64,000 nt of DNA, taken from NCBI GenBank assembly GCA_943735955.1, contig OX030968.1, forward strand, positions 2,328,747-2,392,746, read 5' to 3'. This document shows positions 1 to 11,100 of the stretch, piece after piece; the stretch's first letter is position 1; every line of letters starts with the position of its first letter. This DNA is from Piscicola geometra. Its lineage: Eukaryota; Annelida; Clitellata; Hirudinida; Piscicolidae. The translations under genes were made by a program, and so were the position numbers. The notes under the pieces were generated by a model. It was not told the DNA's origin. It did no database searches and saw nothing but the letters and a program-made list of their open reading frames with translations.

Positions 1-346
1 AAAATATTTCTAAGATTATTGAAGAATTAATAATAATGAACGAAGAAACAAGTTCAGAAGAGGATGAATTGTACAAATATTCACAATTACGTCACAAAAA
101 ATTGAAGATTATAAAGATGTTTTATTTTATTGGAGTAAAATGAGCAATTTTAAAATACTACAAAATGTAGCCAAAATTTTGTTTAGTATATCTGCAAGTT
201 ATATTCCCTGTAAACGGAATTTTTCAATATGTGGTCGTTTAACTTCAGACCCAAAATCATCTCATTTGAAAGCTGAAACTCTTAACGGTTTAACCCGTGT
301 GAAAAGCAATAAAGACTTGATTGAACTAGTCAAAAACAATGACTAA
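1..346 (+). pseudogene. hAT transposase C-terminal dimerisation domain, frameshifted
   Basis: The frame ending at the TAA at 344-346 encodes the typical hAT C-terminal motif series: LFYWSKM, then NVAKILFSISASYIP, then CKRNFS, then GRLTSDPKSSHL and ETLNGL. In hAT transposases this region mediates dimerisation and follows the RNase-H-like catalytic core. The Glu usually present in the SER-x-FS motif is replaced (CKRNFS). This frame has stops before about 74, while another frame is open from 3 to about 140 and reads as acidic linker sequence, so the two halves are probably separated by a frameshift near the A-run at about 95-101. The element is therefore likely dead. The rest of the gene is upstream of the window. 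Confidence 0.7.
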
Positions 347-516
347 CTTCAATACTTTCATTTCAATAAATATTTGAAATTTAAATCGTGTTTTTTTTCA
401 TTTGCTTAAAAGAAATATTCTCTGACTTTCAAATAATAAATTTTAAGAAATGTTAGAACTAGCAAGTTTTGGACCAGTGAAAACGATAGCGAAAATGAAT
501 AAATAAATAAAAGTTT

Positions 517-716
517 CGGGAACGGGTCGGGACCGGGAATCGAGTAGCGGGAACGGGACGGGACGGGAATCAAAATTCTTATGTCCCATCGGGAACGGGA
601 CGGGACGGGAAAACAAATTTCGGGAACGGGACGGGACGGGAATGAAAATTTTGATGTCCCATCGGGAACGGGTCGGGACGGGAAAACAAATTTCGGGAAC
701 GGGACGGGACCGGGAA
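517..716. repeat. G-rich subterminal repeats of the hAT element
   Basis: Repeated blocks of CGGGAACGGGACGGGACGGG separated by short A-rich or ATGTCCCATC spacers. At least five blocks are visible. The composition contrasts sharply with the AT-rich flanks. Repeats of this kind, inside the terminal repeats, are known transposase-binding sites in Ac-like hAT elements. The role here is inferred from position, between the transposase and the candidate end. Confidence 0.6.
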
Positions 717-723
717 TGAAAAA

Positions 724-751
724 TCCTCCATGTCCGACCTCTACCACCTAC
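724..751. repeat. Candidate hAT right terminal inverted repeat and 8-bp target site
   Basis: The minus-strand sequence starting at 743 reads TAGAGGTCGGACATGGAGGA, a hAT-like terminus. The next eight bases, CCACCTAC at 744-751, are the candidate target-site duplication. The partner copy is off the window. Confidence 0.4.
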
Positions 752-821
752 CCATCTAACTTACCCATCTAACTTACCCATCCAACCCTTGCTACCAACA
801 TGGCCACCACCACCGCCACAG

Positions 822-928
822 ACGTTACTGACGGCGATCGAGGAGGTCGTGACGTCACACCAGCCCTTCAAGCGCAACGATGACTCACAGTTCAAGGCCT
901 TTGTGTCGCTCGCTCTCAAGTCAGTATC

Positions 929-973
<45 letters not shown>

Positions 974-1417
974 GCCATCATCATCATCATCATCGCCATC
1001 ATCTCGCAGTCAGAAGAAGTTGGTCACGTGGTTGAAGGTGCTGCTGAGGTGTGATTGGTTGGTTGAGTACTACTATCAGCCGTGGAGTTACGTCATGCAG
1101 ACTGGTGAGTGTTGCTGGGGATAGGGATAGGGATGGGGGGGGGGAATAAAAGGTTGTTTTTGATGGATAGGGGTTTGCTCAAGGATTCTGATAAATTTCG
1201 GTTGTGAAGACAGAACGAAAAGATTCAGAATTTAAAATATAAGTTTTACTGATATCTAAATTCGGACCCCCTAGCGAATAAAATTTAACTTTCACACACA
1301 CACACAAAAGGCTTCGACGATGCCCTTGTCTCATTGGACACCCTCACGAAACTGAACTTTGACCTTCCAACTGACCTTGCCATCAGACCTTTCCAGAATA
1401 TTAAAGATGCCTTCTGA
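822..1417 (+). CDS. RUN-domain protein, last two exons (RUNDC1-like)
   Basis: Two exons join in phase: 822-1104 (donor GTGAGT at 1105) and 1311-1417 (acceptor after the CA-repeat and AAAAG at 1306-1310), with stop TGA at 1415-1417. The peptide starts TLLTAIEEVV, continues FKAFVSLALKS, then LVTWLKVLLR, YYYQPWSYVMQTG and, across the junction, FDDALVSLDTLTKLNFDLP and NIKDAF. This is the pattern of the C-terminal half of a RUN domain, a helical fold that often binds small GTPases of the Rab/Rap type. The stop directly after the domain fits RUNDC1, where the RUN domain is at the C-terminus; the family call is firm, the orthologue is a guess. The exon start at 822 follows a CAG acceptor; earlier exons must lie upstream, beyond the transposon. 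A Ser-coding TCA repeat interrupts the domain. Confidence 0.65.
921..1008 (+). repeat. TCA/TCG trinucleotide repeat inside the RUN exon
   Basis: A (TCA)n tract with a few TCG and TCACCA interruptions. If translated it inserts about 28 serines into the RUN domain. Alternatively 924-1013 (GTATCA to CAGTCAG, 90 bases, in frame) could be removed as a small intron, which would leave an uninterrupted RUN domain. Confidence 0.8.
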
Positions 1418-2000
1418 TTGGTCTTTTCTGAGATGCTAGGATTGGCTGAATTTTTGAATTCTGAATCTTGTTGTCTTCTTGAAATCTGCATGAGTTGTTA
1501 AGTGTTGTTTGATGGTGTTGTTATTTGATGTTGTTGTAATTTATTGTTATTAATTAATTTTTCTTAATTTTCACTAATTAATTTTAATTAATTATCATGC
1601 ATTTCCGTTTTCAATTCCATTCCTCCAATTTCGCATTTATTCATCTACTTTTCCGAGACATTCCTTCTCATTCCTTTACTTTTACCTTTCATTTCTTCAC
1701 CCATTCATCTACTTGGCAATCTCATCCTTGTTATCCTTGCAACCCTCCATGGCATCTCCTGTGCACTCCAAAGAGCTGAGAAAGCCTGTGTGTGTTGGGG
1801 AGGTAAATATGGGACTCGAATCCGTTGGTCGTTATTTCAAGGATTCGTGTCTTTTGTGCTTATTAGGTGTTACTATAAGGTATGCGAGTTAAGGAAATCA
1901 CTTTTAGGGTATATTATTGAAAAGCTAGTTTTTATTGAGAAAAAAATAAAACCGTCTCAATTTGGTGAAAAAATAAAGTCATTAATCAATCAATAAATTT
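1418..2000 (+). other. Probable 3' UTR of the RUN-domain gene
   Basis: A/T-rich sequence with no convincing reading frame. Two AATAAA signals on the plus strand at 1945-1950 and 1992-1997 could end the transcript. A short open frame at 1741-1795 ends at a GTAAAT donor-like site, but no partner exon is visible. Confidence 0.4.
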
Positions 2001-2888
2001 CGTTTTTTGATCAAATTCAATTGATGATGAAGAAAGTAAGAAGAGGGATGAAGAAGATGATTAAAAAAAGAGATTTTCAGAAGAGAGGTGAATATAGGGA
2101 AAGGTGAGTAGAGAGTGAATGGAGCAAGTTTGATTTCTCATTGGGGAATAATAAGAAAAAAAAGTTAAACTGATGGTGAGAGAAAGGCTTTGATGTGAGA
2201 GGGTCCCAGCATTTAGGTTGCTGTACAAATGTTGTGGTTGCTTGAATAAGAATTCAAGCAATTGACAGAGTAACCTTCCACCATTCCAAGCTTTTCGTAT
2301 CATTATCACCACCCATGGATGGCTCGGATGTCTGTTTTCGCATGGTCTTTTGAAAGATTTCTACTCAAGCACCATGCGAAGCCAGCTATCTGAATGCCAT
2401 TTCTAACCATCCCATCCCTTTCCATCCCATCCATGGAGTTCTAGATATAGCATATGGATGTTAGTTCTAGCTATCCTCATCCCATCCAATCCGAAAAGAC
2501 ATTTACTCTCCTCCAATCACGAATAATCAGAATCTAGAATTTCATCCTTGCCTCAATCACCATTATCAATATTTTTTATCATCACCTTCATTAACATCAT
2601 CATCAACAAAAACAACAGCAACACAACAATACGTACAAGAGTGCGTACAGGGTGACGATTAAAATCAATACACCCCATGGACCTCGATCGCCTGTGCGCC
2701 ACTCTAGAGTTTCTCCACTTCCATCTTTTCCATACTTTTACTATCTTCTTAAATTCTTACAACTTTTAAAGTTACCGATAGTTTGATTGAGCCAATTAAA
2801 ATAATCGTATATAATAGAAATTCAATTAACATAACTATCTTGAAAGGATTAAAATAAATTAGAATAAGACTAAAAATAAGAAATATGT
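2001..2888. other. Intergenic stretch with no supported gene
   Basis: Short frames on both strands here show no recognisable domain. The stretch contains a stem-loop at 2337-2380 and CCCATCC-rich sequence at 2400-2500. Confidence 0.5.
2337..2380. repeat. 10-bp perfect inverted repeat with 24-base loop
   Basis: TTCGCATGGT at 2337-2346 is matched by its reverse complement ACCATGCGAA at 2371-2380. No gene or known element was linked to it. Confidence 0.55.
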
Positions 2889-3119
2889 ATTACATATTAT
2901 AAATGAGATAGTATTAAACATTATAAATGAGATAGTATTAAAAATTATAAATTAGATAGTATTAAAAATTATAAATTAGATAGTATTAAAAATTATAAAT
3001 TAGATAGTATTAAAAATTATAAATTAGATAGTATTAAAAATTATAAATGAGATAGTATTAAAAATTATAAATGAGATAGTATTAAAAATTATAAATTAGA
3101 TAGTATTACAAATTATAAA
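2889..3119. repeat. 24-bp AT-rich minisatellite, about 9.6 copies
   Basis: The unit reads GATAGTATTAAAAATTATAA plus ATTA, repeated head to tail with a few substitutions (ATGA for ATTA, ACATT for AAATT). It ends about 15 bases from the 3' end of the tRNA gene. Confidence 0.9.
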
Positions 3120-3122
3120 GTC

Positions 3123-3127
3123 AAAAA
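3123..3127 (-). terminator. RNA polymerase III terminator of the tRNA gene
   Basis: A run of five T on the minus strand begins eight bases after the tRNA 3' end. Confidence 0.7.
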
Positions 3128-3134
3128 GTTGAAA

Positions 3135-3220
3135 TCCCGTGAGACGGAGTCGAACCGCCGACCTAGAGATGACTATTGCACAACTACAGTCTCCCGCTCT
3201 ACCAACTGAGCTATCCCGGG
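3135..3220 (-). tRNA. tRNA-Tyr(GTA) with a 13-base intron
   Basis: On the minus strand the gene starts CCCGGGATAGCTCAG. The D arm is GCTCAGTTGGTAGAGC and the anticodon stem is GGAGA/TCTCT. The loop CTGTAG-A has anticodon GTA at plus positions 3185-3187, and the T arm is GGCGGTTCGACTCCGTC. The acceptor strand is TCACGGG with discriminator A at 3135. A 13-base intron (plus 3171-3183) sits one base 3' of the anticodon, the canonical place, and tRNA-Tyr genes commonly carry introns in eukaryotes. Without it the tRNA is 73 bases. One acceptor pair is a G-A mismatch, which could mean an early pseudogene, but A-box and B-box elements look intact. Confidence 0.9.
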
Positions 3221-3863
3221 TTTCTATAGAGATAGCTCAAATTATAGTTAATATTTTATAATCTATTAGTTTCATATCTAAAAGAGTAATATTTCTTTGA
3301 TGGTTTTCACTTGATTCTAGAATCAAGCTTTTTTCTATTTCAAATCCATTCTGAATTTATTTATTTTCCATAAATTTAAGATTTTTCTCTGAAAATCTCA
3401 GAGAATTTGTTGAGAGAGACGTCGAAATGATATTTCTAATTTTCCCATTTTATTTTATTTATAGATCTCAAATCTCAAAAGTATAAATCTTTATGAATTT
3501 TTAAATTAAATATAGAAAAATGAATTTTCGGCCTTGAAAATAAAAGCTGAAAATGTCTTACTGTAGTCATACAAACAGAGAATGAATGAAAGGAAGAAAT
3601 GTGGAAAAGTAGGTAATTGGCATGGAAATAGATATTGATTAGATGAATTATAGATTAATGCACATATATATGTAAAATTAAAATGAGTTTTTTTTCTTTA
3701 TTTCTATTTTCTAAGGTATAGGCATGCTCTTAAATAACTTCTAGTTTGCTCAGAATTGATAACAGTTTAGACATTTTTATGTTTAAAAAAAAGTATATTC
3801 TATTTTAATTGAAAACTGGTTTAAGTCTTCACAACATCTTTGAAAACTGCAATCTCAGCAGCC
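3221..3863. other. Upstream region of the adhesion GPCR gene
   Basis: AT-rich sequence with no gene. A CACATATATATG stretch lies at 3661-3672, about 200 bases before the start codon, and could be TATA-like, but this is weak. Confidence 0.4.
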
Positions 3864-5124
3864 ATGAAAGTAAATATGACGGTGATAATAGTGATGGCGA
3901 TAGTAAAGATGATGGTTTTGGTTCAAAGCGCTTCAGATTTGTCATTCAGCCGGTCTTTCTATAACTTCAAGGTGTATCTAAACGCTCCGGCAGACGTCAT
4001 TGTGGGTCAAGTGACTTTGTGCGGGAGATCTTCTAGCGTCTCGTTCTTGCTGGATAATCCCTGTGTTGACTATTCCAGCCCTTCACGCCTTGAATCTTTG
4101 GTTGAGTCATCAAGACAATTGCTTCCAACCCAATCATCTCAACCATCCTCCTCAACTCTACCATCAGTTCCTTTTTCATCCCTAACGTATTTTCCATTTT
4201 CACCAACTCCACCATCGATTCTGCCCCAACCTTCTCCAACAGTTCCACACCTTTCTTCATCTCCACCGTCCCTACCCTCTTCACCCTTTTCTCAAGAATT
4301 CACATCACAACCTCTGCAACCTTCTCCACTCCAAGCAGACTTTTTCCTCCTCCAAGCATCCCTCTTCACGATCGACCGCTTCAACGGAACTCTTCGTACA
4401 AACGCATTGATAACCGAGAAAGTTGGATATGAGTACAAACTAACAGTTGTTGCTGTCTTCGAAAGCATTTCATACCCTGTTAACGCTGTTATCGAAGTCG
4501 CAATGCTTAACAACTTCAAGCCTTTTCCCGTTGAAGGTCTAATGGATGTTGGCTGCTTTTTAACAGCTGAAAGCATTAACAAAAATGTGGTTGTTATTGT
4601 TAACCATTTGTTAGCATATGATGATGATGATAATGCAGGGTACAACTCAGAGATCCATTTCAAACTGGTGAGAGTGTTGTTTTATAACAAACAAAGCAAC
4701 AGAACGGTTTCGACTGATGCGAGTGTGGTGGAGGTTGAGGAGAATGATGGGCAATTAAGCAATGAAAAGTTAATTAACAAAACGAGTGCAAAGTTAACAA
4801 ATAACGTCGAGAAGTTTAACAACCTTCCTGAACTAACAAATAACCAAGTTTTGGAAGCACAAATGATGAAAAATAACACAAAAGAAACAGCTGCAAAACT
4901 CAGTGCTGATGAAACACTCATCTATCTTTTCCTCGTGCAACTACAACCACTAATGAGGCTGGATAAAACATCCGGTCGAGTTTACCTTCTGAATTCTTCA
5001 GACCTTGTCTATCCATCCTTCCCTGGATACCAATTGAGGATAACTATCCAAATTTTCAATCCATCCGCATCCCCTTATCTTGCCTCGGATGTCATTTTGA
5101 ATGTGGATTTAGTGACTTTTGATG
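3864..5124 (+). other. Receptor exon 1: signal peptide and two cadherin-like repeats
   Basis: After the hydrophobic leader, residues around 163-215 read LFTIDRFNGTLRT, then YEYKLTVVAV and AVIEVAML, the end of a cadherin repeat (F-x-I-D-x-x-x-G-x-L). A second repeat at about residues 350-420 reads MRLDKTSGRVYLL, YQLRITIQI and VILNVDLVTF. The usual Ca-binding DxNDNxP linker is poorly kept (LNNFKPFP after repeat 1). A Ser/Pro-rich insertion of about 85 residues splits the first repeat. The donor is GTCTGT at 5125. Confidence 0.6.
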
Positions 5125-8100
5125 GTCTGTTGGTATATTTTGATTATTTTTTATCTAATATTCTATCCATTCATCTTAATCGTTCTTATTCATACATTTA
5201 ATTAATTCTTGAAAGGTTCTATCCCCAACTTAGCACTGCATCCTTCTTTTCATCTTTTTCATAAATTTTCTATTTATTTCTACTTCTCCATTATCCACAG
5301 CTCCGAGCCAGGTGACAGTGAGTGAGATAACCTCCAACAGAGCGACCATTTGTTGGGAGGCAGCAAGACAAGGCTCCCAATTCTTGAGAGTCTACACCAT
5401 CCACTACATCAAACTCACCACCACTAACATCAAATACAACAATACAGTGTATGGCTATAACACAAAAAACAATGTTGAAAACAAAAGGGTGTGGAACAGC
5501 TTGACAGTAAGCTCTTCCGTGGCTAAAGTCTCATGGTGTCACCAATTGTCGGCCCTGGAGGAAGATAGTTTGTACTTGGTGTTCGTCAAGGCGATCTCGT
5601 CTGAAGCAGTTGGTCCGCTGAGTCAAGATGTCGTCTTCAAAACCAATTCTTTTGGTGAGCTTCTTGAATAAAAAAAATATTTTTTCAATGTACATTTTTA
5701 GCTCGTTAAATGGGGTTAGTATTGTCAATTGATGTTGTTAGCTAAGAGGCATTGTAAAAATCTTAATGGTTGACTGAGTAACAATTTTAGCTTCTTCAAC
5801 AATTATGATTCATTTTCAATCTTCCAGTCTGTCGGAACCAACCCTGTTTGAACGGTGGAGTTTGCATAGTGGAGATGAATGACGGCTTCAGCTGCAAGTG
5901 CATCAAAGGTTATGAAGGAAGCACTTGTAACATCATTAACCTCTGTGTCCTGGATAACCCGTGTAAAAATAGTGGTACTTGTGTCAGTGAATCAGCATTA
6001 ATCAGGGAGGGGGATGATGAGGAAAACACGTTTTTGGGAGAAAGTTCAGCAAATGGTTTTGATGAAGTGCAACAAGGCCATGAAGATTTGAAAAAAACTC
6101 CTTTGTCGCAAAGGCAGCTAAGCTCTTACCAATGTGTATGCAGTACTCCTTATAGAGGTATGAACTGCACGATACTTGACCTCTGTTTAATGAAAAACAC
6201 ATGTTTGAACGGGGGCACATGTGTCTTTGTGAGTGATTCACAGGTGAATTGTGCGTGCATTGGAGGCTTTTATGGCCTGCAATGCCAGTTTTTCAACCCG
6301 TGCTTTTCGACTCCTTGCAAGAACTCTGGTTCTTGTTCCATCAACAACCTCTTACCATCACCTCTCACTACCACAATTCCTCCAAGAACTACCTTTTCTC
6401 TCTTCACACTACAAACCACACCTTTTATATCACCCAACACTTCATCCCTCCCATCATTCACATGCACCTGCTTATCCGGCTTTTATGGAAACACTTGTGA
6501 GCTATACAATCCTTGCTGGAACCAGCCTTGTCTTAACAACGGGACTTGTCAACCCACAACCAATCCCTCTTCTCCTCTCGACCAGCCTTCTTCTTCTCCC
6601 TCCACCTTCAAATGTTTCTGTCCCATCGGCTACCAAGGAAGCCTCTGTGAATGGGTGAACCCTTGTCTTTTACCTTCTTCCAATCTTTGTTCAAATAGAG
6701 GAACGTGTGTCAACAACGCCAACGCTCAATTCCAATGCCTCTGTGCACCTGGCGAGTGATTTTAAAGTTTTTTAAAATTTAAACTTTAAAAAACTATTCA
6801 CTTCTAATTCATCCACCCAACCACACAACCGCCCACTCAGCCACTCACCCATCCACTCACCCGTCATCACATTCCTTAAAACCAACTCCCACAAAACCCC
6901 CAAAGGATTTTACGGTCCTAGTTGTGGTAAGGTTGACTCGTGTGTTCTCATGAAACCCTGCTTGAATGGAGGATCGTGCTTATCCCTTGAAGATGGTGAT
7001 TGTATCATCATGCGATTTCAAAAATTACTCAAGAATTTTTTACTTGTTTAGTTTTAATATTAAATTGTGTATTTATAAATGTATTTAATGCATTAAAATG
7101 TGTAAATTAAAGATCAATAATTCAATAAATAAGTTTATACATATATATTATAAAAAAAGAAAATACATAAATATGAAAAAATACAATTCTCAATAAATTT
7201 CCAAAGTCGAATAAAGCACACTCTGAAAAATACACCACCAAAACTAATTCAAAACCTTTTCTCAGAAGCCTACAGCTGCAGATGCAGAGAAGGATGGTCA
7301 GGTAAAGATTGTGCTCTTTACGATCCTTGCTTCAGTAACCCGTGCCAAAACTCTGGTCTGTGCCGAGTCGTGGGTCAAAGTGACTTCACTTGCAGCTGTC
7401 TGGAAGGTTTTTACGGATTGAGATGTCATTTGGTGGATCCGTGCCGCAATGCGCCTTGTCTCAACGGTGGAGTTTGCAAAAGTTTCATTTCACAAACACT
7501 TTTTGGTGAAATGGAAGCTACAAAGAGAGCTTCAAAAGCTGGGAATGCAATAAGTGGGGGAATTAAAGATACGGGAAATAATTCAATTGCGGATTCTAAC
7601 AAGGCTTTGATAAGTGGTGATTCAATTAATCTTGCTAGCAATCTTAATTTCACCAACTTCACTTACCAATGCGTCTGTGATCCCGGCTTTATCGGATCCA
7701 ACTGCAGGTTACAAATTTAAATAATTGTAATAAAAATTATTCAACATTTTCTTCTAATACTATTATAATTTTTTTTCTCACATAAATATATATTACTTAT
7801 GAAAGCAATTTCAAACACAGGTATTTCAACGCATGCCTCCTTAACCCCTGTCTAAATTCTGGAAAATGTCTGGCTAGTGTCATCGATACTTTGAGCAACA
7901 ACAGCATTTCACTCAGAGATTTAGTAAAAATTGATGATTTTGAAAAGAACAATACTCTGAACTCAAATCAAAGTTCTAAAATGGGGCAAACCTCCATCTT
8001 CTTAAGACCTTTTCTCGATAGTAAAACTGATCCAGAGCTCACTAGCGACATGGAAAAGACAAAAAAAGTTTCGAAAATAGAAGCAGACAAATGGAGGGAC

Positions 8101-11100
8101 ACATTCATGTGTGCGTGCGTAGACGGGAGGTTTGGTCGAACTTGTGAGTACGTGAACTCCTGCCATTTCTCTCCCTGCTCCAACGGTGGACTGTGCACCA
8201 ACACCACCCTGCAAGGAGACTTCAAGTGCAAGTGTTCCAGAGATTTCTACGGAGAAACCTGCCTGGAGTTTGATCCGTGTCGTCAGAACGTCTGCTTGAA
8301 CGGAGGTCTGTGTGCCGTTTTGTCTGAGTTCCGAACCTACCGCTGCACATGCAATCAAGCATTTAACGGACCAAATTGTGAGATTTTCAACCCATGCTTT
8401 TGCAACCCTTGCAAAAACAACGGAACCTGTTACAACAATGCTGTAACCTCCACTCCACAACAACCCCTCTACCGATGCACGTGCCTTCCTGGATTTTCGG
8501 GTTCTGATTGTAATGTTGCAGATCCATGTTCCAGTTTTCCATGCGCCAATGGAGGTTCATGTAGGCCCAATGCCACGTTTCCTTCTTCCTTCCAATGCAC
8601 GTGTTCTAATGGATTTTACGGTCCTAGTTGTCTTGCCTTTGATCCCTGCTTCTTGATGCCGTGTTTAAACAGTGGAACATGCTCATTATTAGGTTGAAAA
8701 CTTGACTTTTATTTATTTAAAGTTATACAAAACATAATAATTTCTATGAAAACACATTTTGTTGAATACATTTTAAAAATATCTTAAATGTAATTTATTT
8801 AAATTCAAAACCAGTTTCTCATCTCCCAAACAGGTGACAGGTCTTACAGGTGCCAATGCACCGCACAATTTTTTGGAGTCAACTGCCAACGTTACAACCC
8901 TTGTCTTGATCCTTCCACCTTCCCCAATTCTCAATCTCTCTGCCTCAACAATGGCGTCTGCAGAAACACCTCGGCAGACGGATTCTTGTGTAACTGTGCT
9001 AGAGGTAAGAAACCAGAGAAACACTTTTTCAGAATTATGCTTGAATAAATAGTAAATTAAATTTACTAAAATTCAAAATTTTAAAAAAGTTTTATAAAAT
9101 ATTATTTGTAATAAAAGGCTTTTATGGTACGAGATGTGAGAACTTCAACCCATGTTCTCTGCAACCCTGTCTCAACATGGGCCTCTGCCTTAATGTTTCA
9201 GACGTTTCTTACACGTTTGTAGACATCAACATTATATTGAAATTTGTATTGCAATTTTCTTCATAACCATGAATTAAATGAGATATTTATTAACTCTATA
9301 GCAGTCATTAGCGTCCATTGTGTTTTGCAGTATATCTTTATTTTCGTTCCATTCACTAGGTGCTCTTGTCAAACTGACTTGTTTGGAAGTAATTGTCAGA
9401 ACTTCAACTTTTGTGCACAAGCCTTCTGCAAGAGAGGTTCATTTTAAGGGTTTTTTCTTTTATTATCAGTTCCATTTCCACAATTACTATTTCAGACATA
9501 ATTTTGAACTCACCTAAGGAATGCCATTAAACTTACTTTATAGGCTCACAGGAAAATAATGATTCTACTAATAACCAACGACCAAAAAACCATGATCATA
9601 CCACCACAACACCACCACAGCACCACCACAACAACTTCAATGAACAGAAAACCAATCACCACACCACTTTTTGAACACCCGCTACACGAAAAATGTATAA
9701 AATCACCCCACCACAATCAAAACTGTCCCCCTTCATTCTTCCCAAAGGTTCCAACTGTGTTCTTACTAACGTTCAACTCAACTACGTTCCACAATCCCCC
9801 CCTCTGACCAGGGTGTCAGTACAGTACTCCATTGAGAAAGGAGGAGGAGTGGTGGATGTGAGGTAGGCTGGGATGGCGGGCGAAAAATGCATGGGTGAAA
9901 TAAAACCATTGCCACCACCATTATTATCATTATTTTTTTCACCATCACCATTATCATTTTCCACCACTCCGTTTTACCACCACCACTTCCACTAACCCAA
10001 CCACCACCACCACCACTTCCGATCACTTCACCACCACTATCGCCACTTCTGTTCATTTCACCACCACTACCACCACTACTAATAAAGCCACCACTCTCTC
10101 CACCACTACAGCATCGTGAACAACTATAAGTGTGAATGCAAAGCCGGTTACAGCGGAACAGACTGTGATAATGACATCAACGAGTGCCTAAGTAGCCCTT
10201 GTTTCAATAAGGGTGTGTGTAGGGATGTGATCAATTCTTACGCATGTGATTGTGTACCTCCATACGTGGGTGAAAGATGCCAGTTGAATGGGAGGTTGTG
10301 TGAATCAAAGCCATGCTATGGAAATTCTACGTGTGTTGATGAAGAAGTTGAAGGAGGTTTGATGCTTGTCTATTTATTTATAATATAAAATACAATACAA
10401 TACAATGACTAGTATCGTTAAGGTTGCATAAGCCGAATGAGGTTCAAGACAACTTTCAGTTCCATTTCACAAACTCACTTATCTAAATTTTTCAACGCTT
10501 TTCGAATAATCTACCCTTTGCTCTCTCCCTCTTTTGGATCTCATCTTCTTCATCCCCCCCTTTACCACAAGAAATCTCTTTCAAATGCACGTGTCCCCTT
10601 GGTTTTGTGGGAGTGAGATGTCAGAATTTATTCGACATGTGCCAGTCGACGCCCTGTCGTTACAATTCTACCTGCCGAGCCACTGGGGATGGACCCCACT
10701 ACTATAGGTGGGTGGTGAAAAGTGATGGATGAAGGGGGATTTAGGTGTTGATGGTGAGGTGATATTTTGGTGTTGGTGGTGAGATGGGGTTTGGTGTTGG
10801 TGGGCAGAGAAATAGGGGAAGAAGTTAATGTGTTTTAGATGAATATATAGCAGAATTATTATTATAAAATATTTGAATAGTTGTCGGTAACAGTTCAATT
10901 TTGCAATAACAACCACAGCTACATTTAATTGTTAATTTCTTTCCAATCCAATTACAACAATAGATGCGATTGTGTGCCTGGGACTACTGGAAGAATTTGT
11001 GATGTGGATGTGACTGAGTGTCTTTCTACGTTGGTTTTTTGTAATTTTTTTTCACAAATAAAATCTACTGAATAATGGTAATAGTTTGTTTTATAAAAAA

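Larger units (their letters stand above)
1..743 (+). mobile_element. hAT-superfamily DNA transposon, 3' part, decayed
   Basis: The left edge of the window holds the 3' end of a transposase gene (1-346), an A/T-rich spacer, G-rich subterminal repeats (517-716) and a candidate right terminal inverted repeat ending at 743. hAT elements carry a C-terminal dimerisation domain in the transposase, short terminal repeats with a TAG or CAG start, and often many subterminal repeats. Read on the minus strand from 743 the end begins TAGAGGTCGGACATGG, which fits that style. The left end lies outside the window, so neither the terminal repeat nor the 8-bp target duplication (candidate CCACCTAC, 744-751) can be confirmed. 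Confidence 0.6.

Noticed and set aside
406..772. Pro/Arg/Ser-rich frames on both strands at the G-rich repeats
   Set aside because: They only translate the CGGGACGGGA repeats of the hAT element.
2061..2312. Minus-strand frame of 83 codons
   Set aside because: No domain, no splice context and no codon pattern that marks it as coding.
9544..9674. In-frame stop TGA in the receptor gene, suggesting a pseudogene
   Set aside because: A better acceptor at 9747 skips the segment and restores an EGF repeat in phase. All 32 exons then form one open frame.
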